Positions 23,167 through 31,649 of a DNA stretch of 35,033 bases are shown here, piece by piece. This stretch comes from Candidatus Saccharimonadota bacterium (GTDB taxonomy: Bacteria > Patescibacteriota > Saccharimonadia > Saccharimonadales > Saccharimonadaceae). The notes under the pieces are model-generated. The model did no database searches. It saw only the letters and a list, made by a program, of their open reading frames with translations, and was not told the DNA's origin. How positions within the stretch are numbered: the stretch's first letter is position 1; each line of letters starts with the position of its first letter. The DNA lies in contig JAUMXO010000009.1 in NCBI GenBank assembly GCA_030529135.1, positions 1 to 35,033 of the forward strand. The letters are read 5' to 3'. The translations under genes and the position numbers were made by a program.

Positions 23167-23256
23167 TGGCGGAAGCGAGAGGATTCGAACCTCCGGTAGA
23201 GTTGCCCCTACACACGCTTTCCAAGCGTGCTCCTTAAACCACTCGGACACACTTCC
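23167..23256 (-). tRNA. tRNA-Ser (anticodon GGA), CCA encoded
   Basis: 90 nt. Acceptor GGAAGTG/CGCTTCC, anticodon stem CACGC/GCGTG with loop TTGGAAA, long variable arm, T arm GGAGG-TTCGAAT-CCTCT, GCCA end. Reads UCC/UCU. Shares acceptor and T arms with tRNA-Ser(CGA) at 9824. Promoter TGC TATAAT lies 10 nt upstream of the mature 5' end (23267-23275). Confidence 0.96.
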
Positions 23257-23301
23257 GTCTGAAAACATTATAGCATATCTAGAAAAAAAGAGGAAGCGAG
23301 G

Positions 23302-23979
23302 CTAATTTGAGCCCTGACTTTGCTTATTGTGAAGAAAAGCCAGCAGGGTAGCAATACCAAAAGTAACGCCAGAAATCACTAGGAAAACTGGTAAGATTAC
23401 CCAATTATTACCGCCAAAAGTAAAATTATAGAAATCATACCAAGTTTTTAAGATTACTACGTTTAAAATGTAGGGAACTGAATAGATAAGGGGTGGCAAC
23501 AAAGAGAATAAACAGTCTTTTTTGGTAAGCTTGGTTTTGGGCGCAAGAAAAATTATCGCAAGAGCAGAAAGAAATGGATTAAAGAAATGGAAGAAAAACA
23601 TTGGCCCCATCATCATTTCAAAATAGTTGCGTCCAGTGGAAGCACGAAGTGGTGCTAAGAAAAATATTACGGTAAGTGCAGTAAGCATTACAGCAGAAGA
23701 CGCCACGAGGTATAGAACAGTGAGGAATCTTGGGGATGATTGATGATTTTTGAGATTTTTGATACCAAAAATCATCGCAATGAGCGCCACTATTCCCATT
23801 AAAATATTGCTTTGTACGGTATAGGTGGCGATATAAAACCAGCTTTCTTTTACGCTAGTATCCACTTGGCTCGCTACTGTACCAAAGCTAAGAGTGACAT
23901 AAGTCACTATAATAGTAGAGATGAATAAAAACGCATTAACAATGATAAACCAAAGTGCACATTTTTTCTCGTCTTTCAT
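23302..23979 (-). CDS. Multi-pass membrane protein, possibly Pr6Pr/FAR-17a-like
   Basis: 225 aa from ATG at 23979 (MKDEKKCALW). An ATG six codons upstream lies over the -10 hexamer and inside the methyltransferase 3' end. About six helices. The sequence FYIATYTVQSNILMGIVALI and the later FFFHFFNPFLSALAIIFL resemble the Pr6Pr membrane family, whose role is unknown; tentative. An extended -10 TGT TATCAT exactly 6 nt before ATG, lying inside the end of the upstream gene, gives it an internal leaderless promoter although only 1 nt separates the two genes. Confidence 0.7.
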   Translation of the reverse strand: MKDEKKCALWFIIVNAFLFISTIIVTYVTLSFGTVASQVDTSVKESWFYIATYTVQSNILMGIVALIAMIFGIKNLKNHQSSPRFLTVLYLVASSAVMLTALTVIFFLAPLRASTGRNYFEMMMGPMFFFHFFNPFLSALAIIFLAPKTKLTKKDCLFSLLPPLIYSVPYILNVVILKTWYDFYNFTFGGNNWVILPVFLVISGVTFGIATLLAFLHNKQSQGSN

Positions 23980-23980
23980 A

Positions 23981-25249
23981 CTATAATGATAACACAATTA
24001 GATTTTCTATGTGTGGAGTATGAGGGAAGAAATTAAAGGTTTTAATATTTTCTATGTGATATTTTTCTGACAAAATTTTAACGTCACGGGCTTGGGTGGC
24101 GGGATTGCAAGAGAGGTAGATGATTTTTGGCGGCATTATCTCTAATAATTTTTCTGTTAGTTTTATGTTTAAACCGGCGCGTGGTGGGTCGAGGATGACG
24201 GTTTGGTGATTGTTGATATAACTTAACGATTCTTCTGACTTGGCAAAAATTGCGACAGGATTTTTTCCTCGGAGCGCGTCGCCGCCGCCCGTTTGCCTTC
24301 GGCAATTCGCGTCCCAAGGGGCGAGCGTCACGGGGGCGGCGCGCTCATCCTCGTCGTAACTCCGGAGCTCCTCGGAAAAACCCTTTTCGCAATTTTTGGC
24401 AAGTTCGCTGAAGGCGAAATAGTCACATTCTACTAGGGTCAACTTTTTATCTCGGGCGACGGAAAGACCGATGGTGCCAACACCGGCATATAAATCTAAG
24501 ACTTCATCAGTGGCAATATTTTTTTTAATTTCCTTTAAAGCTAATTCGTAAACCGGAAGATTAATCTGAAAAAAACCGTTTGGTGAATAAGAATATTCGT
24601 GTCCTAAAATAATATCTTTTAAATTCTTGAAGGTCGGGTGAGGTTTGTGATTTTCAAAAAGTCCGCCAGAGACCTCGCCTTTCTGATTACAACGAAGTAG
24701 GAGTGATTGGTATTTACGAGCTTCCTCGCCTCTAGAATTTAAATCAGCGATAATTTCTTTAGCTTTTTTAAAAATTTCTGGACGTTCTATAGACGAGTTT
24801 TCAATTGGAATTTTGCGATGAGAACCGCGCGCATGAAAGGCAGGATGTATTTTTTCATCCTCAAAATCATAATAGAGGGCGTATTCCATTTTATTGCGAT
24901 AAAAATAATCTTTATTATCGGTGACTATCTCTGGAGTTTTAATTTTTATACCATGCTCGTAAAAAAGCTCAACTACAAGAGATTGTTTTTGCTCGAGTTC
25001 ATACTGGTAATCTAAAATTTGCCATGGAGAAGTAGAAAGAAAGCAATCATCTTTAGGCTCTTGTCGGAATGGGGAAGGATTTTTATATTTAATGGCGATA
25101 GCTTCTTCATAAGAAGGTTTTGATTTGATAATTTGATATTCAGTAACAATTTCACCAGGTAGAGCATTCCAAAAAAACATTTTTTTGCCGGTAGGTGCAG
25201 TACCAAGCGCGAAGCCGCCAGGGATAAATTTGTCAATTTTGATGTCCAA
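23981..25249 (-). CDS. TrmA/RlmD-family RNA (uracil-5-)-methyltransferase with a palindromic insertion
   Basis: 422 aa. Methylates C5 of a uridine in 23S rRNA or tRNA using SAM. N-terminal TRAM-like domain (GFALGTAPTGKKMFFWNALPGE region), central domain, then SAM motif DLYAGVGTIGLSVAR, ILDPPRAGL and the catalytic YLSCNPATQARDV with its Cys nucleophile. The four-Cys iron-sulfur cluster of classical RlmD is not evident. Residues about 290-330 are a foreign, GC-rich in-frame block (SEELRSYDEDERAAPVT and on) corresponding to palindromic copy C, between the ELAKNCEKGF and NPVAIFAKS segments. Start is TTG at 25249, with AAAGGA 8 nt upstream and extended -10 TGG TATAAT at 25275-25283. Confidence 0.9.
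   Translation of the reverse strand: MDIKIDKFIPGGFALGTAPTGKKMFFWNALPGEIVTEYQIIKSKPSYEEAIAIKYKNPSPFRQEPKDDCFLSTSPWQILDYQYELEQKQSLVVELFYEHGIKIKTPEIVTDNKDYFYRNKMEYALYYDFEDEKIHPAFHARGSHRKIPIENSSIERPEIFKKAKEIIADLNSRGEEARKYQSLLLRCNQKGEVSGGLFENHKPHPTFKNLKDIILGHEYSYSPNGFFQINLPVYELALKEIKKNIATDEVLDLYAGVGTIGLSVARDKKLTLVECDYFAFSELAKNCEKGFSEELRSYDEDERAAPVTLAPWDANCRRQTGGGDALRGKNPVAIFAKSEESLSYINNHQTVILDPPRAGLNIKLTEKLLEIMPPKIIYLSCNPATQARDVKILSEKYHIENIKTFNFFPHTPHIENLIVLSL
24262..24380 (-). repeat. Palindromic coding element, copy C (in the RNA methyltransferase gene)
   Basis: 119 bp. The arms TTTTTCCTCGGAGC (24262-24275) and GCTCCTCGGAAAAA (24367-24380) are inverted with a 2-base mismatch. An inner pair (GCCGCCGCCCGT with ACGGGGGCGGC) and hairpin TTGCC/GGCAA lie inside. 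The segment 24327-24375 aligns with 1908-1958 of valS with small indels: CGTCACGGG, CTCATCCTCG, GTCGTAAC, TCCGGA. The encoded YDEDERAAPVT parallels TTEDEGASPVT in the same frame. Confidence 0.8.
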
Positions 25250-25310
25250 AATAGGTTCCTTTCAGAGTATTTCTATTATACCATCTATTTACTTAAATGG
25301 GAAGATGTTG

Positions 25311-25316
25311 TATAAT
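25311..25316 (+). promoter_or_regulatory. -10 promoter of the 724-aa protein gene
   Basis: TATAAT (25311-25316) 12 nt before the ATG at 25329. A second TATAAT (25323-25328) directly abuts the ATG and is too close to be the promoter of this start. No ribosome-binding site, so the message has little or no leader. Confidence 0.6.
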
Positions 25317-25328
25317 ATATATTATAAT

Positions 25329-27503
25329 ATGTCTGCAGAAGAACTACTTAGGGCGAGCGAAAGGTCGGCTTTAAAAACTGGTCAGGCTGGCGAAGACCAG
25401 ATTATTTCGCATGTGACAGGCAAAAATGGTATTAAAAAATTTAGCGGTTTAAAAAGCCCCAAATCGCTTTCGGTGATAGGTTTAATAACGGGTGTCATTA
25501 TAATAGCAACTATACTGGTTTCTTCTGGAAATTTAATTCCAGCAGCAATACTAGAGCGGCTAATTGAAGCAACTGACGTACAATATGCCGATGGAGTAGA
25601 AAGTAAAATTTTGGTTTTCCAACAAGCATTAGAGAGCGGGACTCTCCCTAAAAATACCATTGAGCATTTAGAGGCGCAAGGCGTGAAAGTAGAAGGAAAC
25701 AGTTTGATATTTAACGGAAAAACTATTTCAGCTGGGGATTTTGCTGATGCTGTCCATGCTGACGTTGGCCTTTATAATGCATTTAATGCGGCAACTTATG
25801 GACGGGCAGCATACTACTATGACGAACCAGCAGAAACAGTATTCAAAAAAATTGGTACAAACCGAAACAACTACACAGCGACCTCTATATTTGATGAGGT
25901 AATGGACAGTTTAGTAGGCAAAGGAAGTAATATTAATGTAAATAATGTGGGGTTGTTTGAAAAAGAAGATGAGGAGGGAAATACTTTTACTGAATATGAT
26001 TACGTAGCAGAGGGAGCAAATTCGGGAAGTGGAGCTGGTGAATTCATCCAGAAAGTAGCGGAGAACAACTTAGCCGAAAGTAGTTTTACGGCAACTTTAA
26101 ATGCAGCAGATACGATAAACGCGGCAGACACCATCTCCAAGGAGCAAAAATCAAGCATCTTCTTTATGGCTTTAATGGAAAATATTAGTAAAATGAAGGC
26201 GGGTAATGGAAACACCTCTAAAATTAACGAGGCGATGAATTTTCTATATGAAAAACAAAAATCCAGCATACTAGATACAAACACCGGAAATATAGTAACT
26301 GCGGATGGAAGCATGCTAGAATCGCCGAGTTTATACGCAATATTATCTGGAACACAAATAGACGGAAAAGAAGTGAAAAATTATGCGTCTGATCGAATAC
26401 TAAAAACTATTGAAAATAAGATGGGTGTGGGTGAAGTAGGGAAAGATGTAAAAGAAGGAACAGTGACCTCTAGTAGTACCAAGCTCAAGGGAGCAATTGG
26501 ACGTTTTATTCCGTTTATGGGTGAGTCGGCTAATGTCGGGGTATTAAGTTCGGTGACATCAACCGTTGATGACTCGATGGTGAATAATAGTTTTGACTCG
26601 ATTGGGGGTATTTATGGTGGAGAGTTGCTGGTGGAAGGTGCTGTAAATGTAGGAAAAGAATTAGCAAAAGCAAGTGGAGCAACCCCCGGAGACAAAGAGG
26701 CCGCTTCAGCCTATGCAAAATTAAATAACACTATACTAGCTATGGATGCAGAGGCTGACAGAATAAACCGCAGCCCTTTTGATATTACATCAAAAAATAC
26801 CTTTCTTGGCTCAATCGTATACAAATTAGGTGTTACTATGTCTCATGAATCAATTTTTCAGACCGTGGCTTCGGCGATGGGAAAAATTTTGCCAGCTACC
26901 TATGCAAAAGATGATGGAACAGAATATTTGACAAATTTTGGTGACTGCGAAACACTCAACTCGATTGGTGCAGTTGGTTCGGTGGGATGTTCCGAGATTG
27001 CGACCTTTGATACTTCCACCCTTAAGGACGCTTTTCATGATGGAGGTTTTTCCGCTTTTGTAGAAGCTAATACTTCACTTGGTGAAGATGGAGCACGAAA
27101 AATAAATGGTGGCTCGACACTAGCTAATTTTATAAAATATAACAATGAGAGAATTACACCGGCTGGTATAATGGATGGGGGAATTATAGAATCTCTTAAA
27201 ATGGGTTCTTTTAAAATACCATTTCTTTCTGATATTTTAGCAATGATTTTAACTTTCCTCGAGTCTACGGAAGAAGAAAAAAGTATTGCTACTGGTAGAA
27301 GTTTTGTAAATTCAAGTAGTAATAGCGAGTGGCAGACTTATAAATATGCCCAGAGGTATGTATCGCTGGCTAGAGCTACAGATGCTTTAAGACAGTATGA
27401 TGGAGATGAAACTGCATACAATAATATCAAGTTCTTTGAAGGAAAAGAGAACCCCGTGGTAGCTTTCTTAAGGGACTATTACAGGGAAGTAGCCTCTAAT
27501 TAA
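25329..27503 (+). CDS. Large membrane-anchored protein of unknown function
   Basis: 724 aa from ATG at 25329 (MSAEELLRASE). The frame is open 48 codons further upstream, but that stretch crosses the promoter and the oppositely oriented methyltransferase start. One membrane helix at about 48-70 (SVIGLITGVIIIATILVSS) splits a short basic cytoplasmic head from a long exported part of about 650 residues, rich in Ala, Ser, Thr, Asn and Glu. A second hydrophobic stretch (IPFLSDILAMILTFL) occurs near 650. Two Cys (GDCETL, VGCSEI) may pair. No family recognised. It sits convergent to recF with a 4-bp overlap. Pilus-secretion or cell-contact roles are possible but unsupported. Confidence 0.8.
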   Translation: MSAEELLRASERSALKTGQAGEDQIISHVTGKNGIKKFSGLKSPKSLSVIGLITGVIIIATILVSSGNLIPAAILERLIEATDVQYADGVESKILVFQQALESGTLPKNTIEHLEAQGVKVEGNSLIFNGKTISAGDFADAVHADVGLYNAFNAATYGRAAYYYDEPAETVFKKIGTNRNNYTATSIFDEVMDSLVGKGSNINVNNVGLFEKEDEEGNTFTEYDYVAEGANSGSGAGEFIQKVAENNLAESSFTATLNAADTINAADTISKEQKSSIFFMALMENISKMKAGNGNTSKINEAMNFLYEKQKSSILDTNTGNIVTADGSMLESPSLYAILSGTQIDGKEVKNYASDRILKTIENKMGVGEVGKDVKEGTVTSSSTKLKGAIGRFIPFMGESANVGVLSSVTSTVDDSMVNNSFDSIGGIYGGELLVEGAVNVGKELAKASGATPGDKEAASAYAKLNNTILAMDAEADRINRSPFDITSKNTFLGSIVYKLGVTMSHESIFQTVASAMGKILPATYAKDDGTEYLTNFGDCETLNSIGAVGSVGCSEIATFDTSTLKDAFHDGGFSAFVEANTSLGEDGARKINGGSTLANFIKYNNERITPAGIMDGGIIESLKMGSFKIPFLSDILAMILTFLESTEEEKSIATGRSFVNSSSNSEWQTYKYAQRYVSLARATDALRQYDGDETAYNNIKFFEGKENPVVAFLRDYYREVASN

Positions 27504-28531
27504 TTATTTTCAATATCTTTATCAGTAAATTTTTCTACACTAGTAATAATAACTTGGTGATTTTTAAAGTTATCAATTAAACAAGCACGGCGTTCATTAT
27601 CTAGCTCCGAAAAAACATCGTCCAATAAAATAATTGGCGCTTTTTTTAATTCTTTGGTAATAATACGGGCTTCGATAAATTTTAACGCAAGGATTATAGA
27701 ACGTGTTTCACCACGAGACGCAGAACCATTAGCTATTTTATGATTAAAAATAAATTCAAAATTATCACGATGAACACCAAAGGTGGTATGCCCTATAAGA
27801 CGATCTTTTTGGTAGTTTTTTTCTAGAATTTGGAGGTATTGATTTTCTGTAATATGGTTATTGTTAGTAATGGTTTCGGTTTGATATTCTATTAAAACTT
27901 CGTCTTGATTATCTGCAATAGAATGATAAGTGGAAGTAAGTGATTCATTAATTTGATTAATGAAATTTTGACGCAGGGAACTAAGCATAGCGCCATTCTT
28001 AGCTAATAAAACGTTCCATGGAAAAACATCTATCGGTGTAATAGAGTCTTCTTTTAATAATTTATTTCTTTGAAGAAGGGCTTTTTCGTATTTATTAATA
28101 CTGGTGGAATATTTTGAGTTTAAAATAGAAAAAAACCGATCAAAATATTTACGTCGACTAGATGGGGAACCACTAATTAAATTTAAATCGCTAGGTAAAA
28201 AAAGAATGACTGGATATTTATTTTTATTTGGTAACCGGTATGTGTTTTTATCTAAAATTTGAAATTTCTTTCTAATCCCATCATAAATTGCAATATTTTT
28301 TTCTCCATTATTATATTCTAATTCTATACGATAGAATTTTGTTCCCCTTTTTAAAATATCTGGATCGGTGGCTCGAAAACTTTTACCCTGAGTGAGAATA
28401 TAGATGGCTTCAAGTACAGAAGTTTTACCGCAACCATTAGCGCCCAAAATTAAAGTGGTGGTTGGCTTACAATTTAATTTGTAAGTATCGTGATTTCTGA
28501 AATTAGTAAGTGAAATGGTTTTTATTAACAT
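27500..28531 (-). CDS. recF: DNA replication and repair protein RecF
   Basis: 343 aa. SMC-like ATPase that helps load RecA at gaps with RecO/RecR. P-loop GANGCGKTS at 30-38; LPSDLNLISGSPSSRRKYFD, a hallmark of RecF; signature GSASRGETRSIILALKF; and Walker B IILLDDVFSELD. The start is 1 nt after the dnaN stop, giving the classic dnaA-dnaN-recF order. The stop overlaps the convergent 25329 gene by 4 bp. Confidence 0.95.
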   Translation of the reverse strand: MLIKTISLTNFRNHDTYKLNCKPTTTLILGANGCGKTSVLEAIYILTQGKSFRATDPDILKRGTKFYRIELEYNNGEKNIAIYDGIRKKFQILDKNTYRLPNKNKYPVILFLPSDLNLISGSPSSRRKYFDRFFSILNSKYSTSINKYEKALLQRNKLLKEDSITPIDVFPWNVLLAKNGAMLSSLRQNFINQINESLTSTYHSIADNQDEVLIEYQTETITNNNHITENQYLQILEKNYQKDRLIGHTTFGVHRDNFEFIFNHKIANGSASRGETRSIILALKFIEARIITKELKKAPIILLDDVFSELDNERRACLIDNFKNHQVIITSVEKFTDKDIENN

Positions 28532-28532
28532 A

Positions 28533-29657
28533 TTAAATAGTGATAGGCATTAATATATGAATATAATCATCAGATTTTTCCTTCTTTAAAACCATTGGTG
28601 CAGTAATATTAGTATTTTTATCTATACCAGTGGAAAAATTAATGGAAATTTCATCGTCATCTATTACACTAAGGGCATCAATTAAATATTTAGAGGTGAT
28701 AGAAATTTTACCATCTTTGTTAATTTTGGTATTAATAATAGAATCATTTTCCCCAAATTCATTAGCGATAGAATAAACAGAAAACACATCTGGAGTTTTA
28801 GTTTCACAAGTAATAGCATCATTAGCGCCATGGCGGGCAAAAAGACTAGCTAGTTTAGCAATTCTAATAAGTTCTTCTCGATTAGCTACGAGGTTTATAT
28901 CGGAAGTTTTTGGAATTAAATTATCTATGTTTGGATACTCTGCATCGATAAGTTTAGAAATAATTTCAATTTCCCCTAAACGAAAACGAACTAAATCCTC
29001 ATTAAAAGAAATTTCTATTTCTTCCATATTATCATTTATACTTCTTAAAACTTCCTGCAGAGTACTCGCTGGAATGGTGACTTTTATCTCGCTTTTAACA
29101 TTTTTAATTAGTTCTTTTTTTGCTAATCTATAACCATCGGTAGCTACTATATAGAGAGATTTGTTATTAGTATAAAAATGTACACCAGTAAGGGCTGGAC
29201 GATTAAAATCATTACTACTTGCAATAATAACTTGATTAATACCGTTTTTAAACTCTTCTACACCCATAGAAAAAATAACAGCTGATTTTTCATCTATCTC
29301 TGGTAGTTCAGGAAAATCATCAGCAGGTGAACCATTAATAATTGAAGAGTATTTATCTGCAGAAATAGTGACTTTATTCTCTTTAGATATAATTTTGGTT
29401 TGAGTATTTTTAGGTAGATTAGAAACAAACTCAGTGATAAGTTTAGCTGGGATAGTAGTAATACCATCTTTAGAATTGGATACTGGTAGAAAGTCTACGA
29501 TAGCCATATCTAAATTAGTGGTGATTAGGGAAACTTTTTTATCTTTTACTTTTATAAGTACATTATTTAGTACTGGTAGGGTGACTTTACCAGTAGCAAT
29601 ACGGCTAACATTATTTAGGGCTTTAGATAATTTTTCGTTATTTACTTCAATTTCCAT
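28533..29657 (-). CDS. dnaN: DNA polymerase III sliding clamp (beta subunit)
   Basis: 374 aa, the standard length, with three similar domains. Marked by LPVLNNVLIKV, IPAKLITEFVSNLP, the second-domain ALTGVHFYTNNKSLYIVATDGYRLA and the C-terminal HILMPITI. It rings DNA and tethers polymerase. AAAGGA ribosome-binding site before ATG. Separated from dnaA by a 244-bp spacer holding DnaA-box-like sites. Confidence 0.97.
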   Translation of the reverse strand: MEIEVNNEKLSKALNNVSRIATGKVTLPVLNNVLIKVKDKKVSLITTNLDMAIVDFLPVSNSKDGITTIPAKLITEFVSNLPKNTQTKIISKENKVTISADKYSSIINGSPADDFPELPEIDEKSAVIFSMGVEEFKNGINQVIIASSNDFNRPALTGVHFYTNNKSLYIVATDGYRLAKKELIKNVKSEIKVTIPASTLQEVLRSINDNMEEIEISFNEDLVRFRLGEIEIISKLIDAEYPNIDNLIPKTSDINLVANREELIRIAKLASLFARHGANDAITCETKTPDVFSVYSIANEFGENDSIINTKINKDGKISITSKYLIDALSVIDDDEISINFSTGIDKNTNITAPMVLKKEKSDDYIHILMPITI

Positions 29658-29901
29658 TTTAATCCTTTCTTATTATTAATATATTTAGTAGTAGTTGTAA
29701 TAGGGCTTGTGAAAATGTGAATAAGTCTTGGGTTTATTAGGGGGAGAAAAGGTGTTTAAAAGTAGGTTTAAAAATTGGTAAAAATATTGTGGGTAATTAA
29801 TAGTTTTGCACTGTTTTAAAAAAATGGTTAAGAAATTCACAGAATTTTGCATAAAAAATTCACATGAATTTACACAGAGATTTACACAAGAAATACACAG
29901 A
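29658..29901. other. dnaA-dnaN spacer, probable part of oriC
   Basis: AT-rich and gene-free. TGTGAATAA at 29716-29724 is the complement of TTATTCACA, matching the DnaA box TTATNCACA; it abuts TGTGAAAAT (29708-29716). At the dnaA end there is a cluster of TTCACA/TTTACACA cores: 29836-29841, 29859-29864, 29869-29876, 29881-29888 and 29893-29899. The last three are spaced 11-12 bp, one helical turn. Confidence 0.65.
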
Positions 29902-31266
29902 TTAGTCATAAACTTTCTCCTTAATTTCGGCGATTTGGTCACGTAGAACGAAATTCAACTTAAGATCATTCTTGATTTTATTAATACCATGGATAACAGT
30001 GCTATGATCTTTAACCCCTACTTCAGTAGCAATTTTCGTAGTGCTAAGAGAGAGTTCTTCATGAAGGAGGTACATCGCTACCTGGCGAGCGTTTTTAATA
30101 TTAGCAACACGGGATTTACTTTTTAATTCATTGGTGGATAATTGATAATATTTAGCAACTTTATCAACGATGCGTTTTGGTGAAGTGGGGCGGAGTTTTG
30201 TAGTGTGTGAGACATTAACAGCGCCGTTATTAATAAGCTGCATTGGGGTGAGGCCTCGGACGTCAGACATGAGGAGGATGGTGGAGAGTTCACCTTCTAG
30301 ATCACGAATATTGGTATTTACGTTTTCGGCGATATATTCAATAGCTTCGTCTTCAATTTCGGCGCCGATTAAATCAGCTTTAGAACGAAGAATAGCACAC
30401 TTGTCCTCAAATTTAGGAAGTTGGAGATCGAAAGCACCAGCCCAAGTGAGACGGTTAGCAAGACGTTCGTCTACGGTTTTAATCTGACTGGGAAGGCGAT
30501 CTGAGGTAACGATGATTTGTTTGTCTAATTGGTGGAGATTATTAAAGATATTAAAAAATTCTTCTTGAGACTTTTCTTTATTAACAATGAGTTGAAAATC
30601 ATCAATAATAAGAACGTCGATGGAACGGAATTTATCATTAAAATCTTTACCCTTTTTCTTGAGGACGGAGTCTACAAAATCAGCATAGAAATCTGAAACT
30701 GGAGTATAAAGAATTTTAAAGTCAGGGTGTTTTTTGAGAATTTCATTACCGATAGCTTGGACTAGATGGGTTTTACCAAGACCAGATCCACCATAAAGGA
30801 AGAAAGGATTGTAGTTAGTTCCAGGATGATCGATGATATTTTTGGCGGCGGCAACCGCGAGGTCATTATTAGAGCCGACGATAAAGTTATCTAGAGTATA
30901 TTTACTGTTAAGACCGGTAGTAAAATTTTTGGTAGATTTAGAGGTAATTTTTTTAGTAGCAAGGCGATCTTTAAGGCTAGCTGGGTTAGCGGTGATTTCA
31001 CGGGGGCGAACTTTATTAGATTTTGATTTGGCGTCAATTTTAAATTCGATTTCTTTAACTTCGATCCCATTATTAGTGAGTGCTTCAGTGATGATATCTA
31101 GAAATTTAGAGCGGAGCTGTTTGACGAAAAAAGAGTTCTTGACACCAATAATGATATAGCCATCCTCAGTGGAAATAAGGGAAGTATCTTGAAACCAAGT
31201 AGAGAAATTACTGGAAGAGATTTTTTGCTCAATCTCAGCTAGGGTGTTTTCCCACACGTTATACAC
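29902..31266 (-). CDS. dnaA: Chromosomal replication initiator DnaA
   Basis: 454 aa from GTG at 31266 (MYNVWENTLAEIEQK), chosen because AAAGGAGG lies 6-7 nt upstream; a longer reading would start inside the promoter. Domain I (VWENTLAEIEQKISSSNFSTWF), a low-complexity linker, an AAA+ core with Walker A GGSGLGKTH (about 165), Walker B VLIIDDFQ, and sensor TSDRLP, then the C-terminal helix-turn-helix with VGVKDHSTVIHGINKI that reads DnaA boxes. Opens the origin and regulates its own gene: a TTTTCCACA site overlaps the -35 of its promoter. Confidence 0.97.
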   Translation of the reverse strand: MYNVWENTLAEIEQKISSSNFSTWFQDTSLISTEDGYIIIGVKNSFFVKQLRSKFLDIITEALTNNGIEVKEIEFKIDAKSKSNKVRPREITANPASLKDRLATKKITSKSTKNFTTGLNSKYTLDNFIVGSNNDLAVAAAKNIIDHPGTNYNPFFLYGGSGLGKTHLVQAIGNEILKKHPDFKILYTPVSDFYADFVDSVLKKKGKDFNDKFRSIDVLIIDDFQLIVNKEKSQEEFFNIFNNLHQLDKQIIVTSDRLPSQIKTVDERLANRLTWAGAFDLQLPKFEDKCAILRSKADLIGAEIEDEAIEYIAENVNTNIRDLEGELSTILLMSDVRGLTPMQLINNGAVNVSHTTKLRPTSPKRIVDKVAKYYQLSTNELKSKSRVANIKNARQVAMYLLHEELSLSTTKIATEVGVKDHSTVIHGINKIKNDLKLNFVLRDQIAEIKEKVYD

Positions 31267-31496
31267 TTTTGACCTCCTTTTATTAAATCCATTATAGCAA
31301 AACGAGAGGGAGTTTTCCACAGGTTTTGGCAAAAAAGTGGAATATTTTTTAATATATAAAAATTTATATAGAGGTGAAGATTTTCACATAGTAAGCAGAT
31401 TCCCTAAAAGTCTTGTGGAAAAGTCTTTGAAAAATGTGGAAAAGTGTGCTATACTATAACAAGAATTTGCAAAATAATAAAGTATAGGAAAATAAT
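31267..31496. other. dnaA-rpmH spacer, probable oriC
   Basis: Contains TTTTCCACA at 31313-31321, ATTTTCACA at 31380-31388, and the reverse form TGTGGAAAA at 31414-31422 and 31435-31443. An AT-only-like stretch (about 31347-31370) could unwind. The boxes vary from TTATCCACA at the third and fourth bases. The dnaA promoter (-35 TGGAAA at 31314-31319, extended -10 TGC TATAAT at 31291-31299) and the rpmH promoter lie inside. Confidence 0.75.
31427..31455 (+). promoter_or_regulatory. rpmH promoter with a DnaA box in the spacer
   Basis: TTGAAA (31427-31432), 17 bp, TATACT (31450-31455) preceded by TGC. The DnaA-box-like TGTGGAAAA (31435-31443) occupies the spacer. Confidence 0.7.
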
Positions 31497-31634
31497 ATGC
31501 CAAAGAGGACTTATCAACCACACAAGAAACAGCGTAAAGTCGAACATGGTTTTATGAAGAGGAATTCTTCTATAAATGGACGAAAGGTGTTAAAGCGTCG
31601 TCGCATTAAGGGTCGCGCAAAATTAGCTATATAG
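31497..31634 (+). CDS. rpmH: 50S ribosomal protein L34
   Basis: 45 aa, very basic: [19 protein letters not shown], then [17 protein letters not shown], the diagnostic L34 pattern. Binds 23S rRNA in the large subunit. Placed as usual between oriC and rnpA. An AGGA is 7-8 nt upstream of ATG. TAG stop followed at once by the -10 of rnpA. Confidence 0.96.
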   Translation: MPKRTYQPHKKQRKVEHGFMKRNSSINGRKVLKRRRIKGRAKLAI

Positions 31635-31640
31635 TATAAT
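31635..31640 (+). promoter_or_regulatory. rnpA -10 promoter
   Basis: TATAAT directly after the rpmH stop and 9 nt before the rnpA ATG. Confidence 0.55.
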
Positions 31641-31649
31641 ATATATTAT

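Noticed and set aside
25185-25328. 48-codon N-terminal extension of the 724-aa protein
   Set aside because: Overlaps the methyltransferase start and both TATAAT boxes; composition is unlike the rest of the protein; the ATG at 25329 fits the promoter.
31267-31332. 22-codon N-terminal extension of DnaA
   Set aside because: Covers the promoter -10 and the ribosome-binding site; DnaA domain I begins right after the GTG at 31266.
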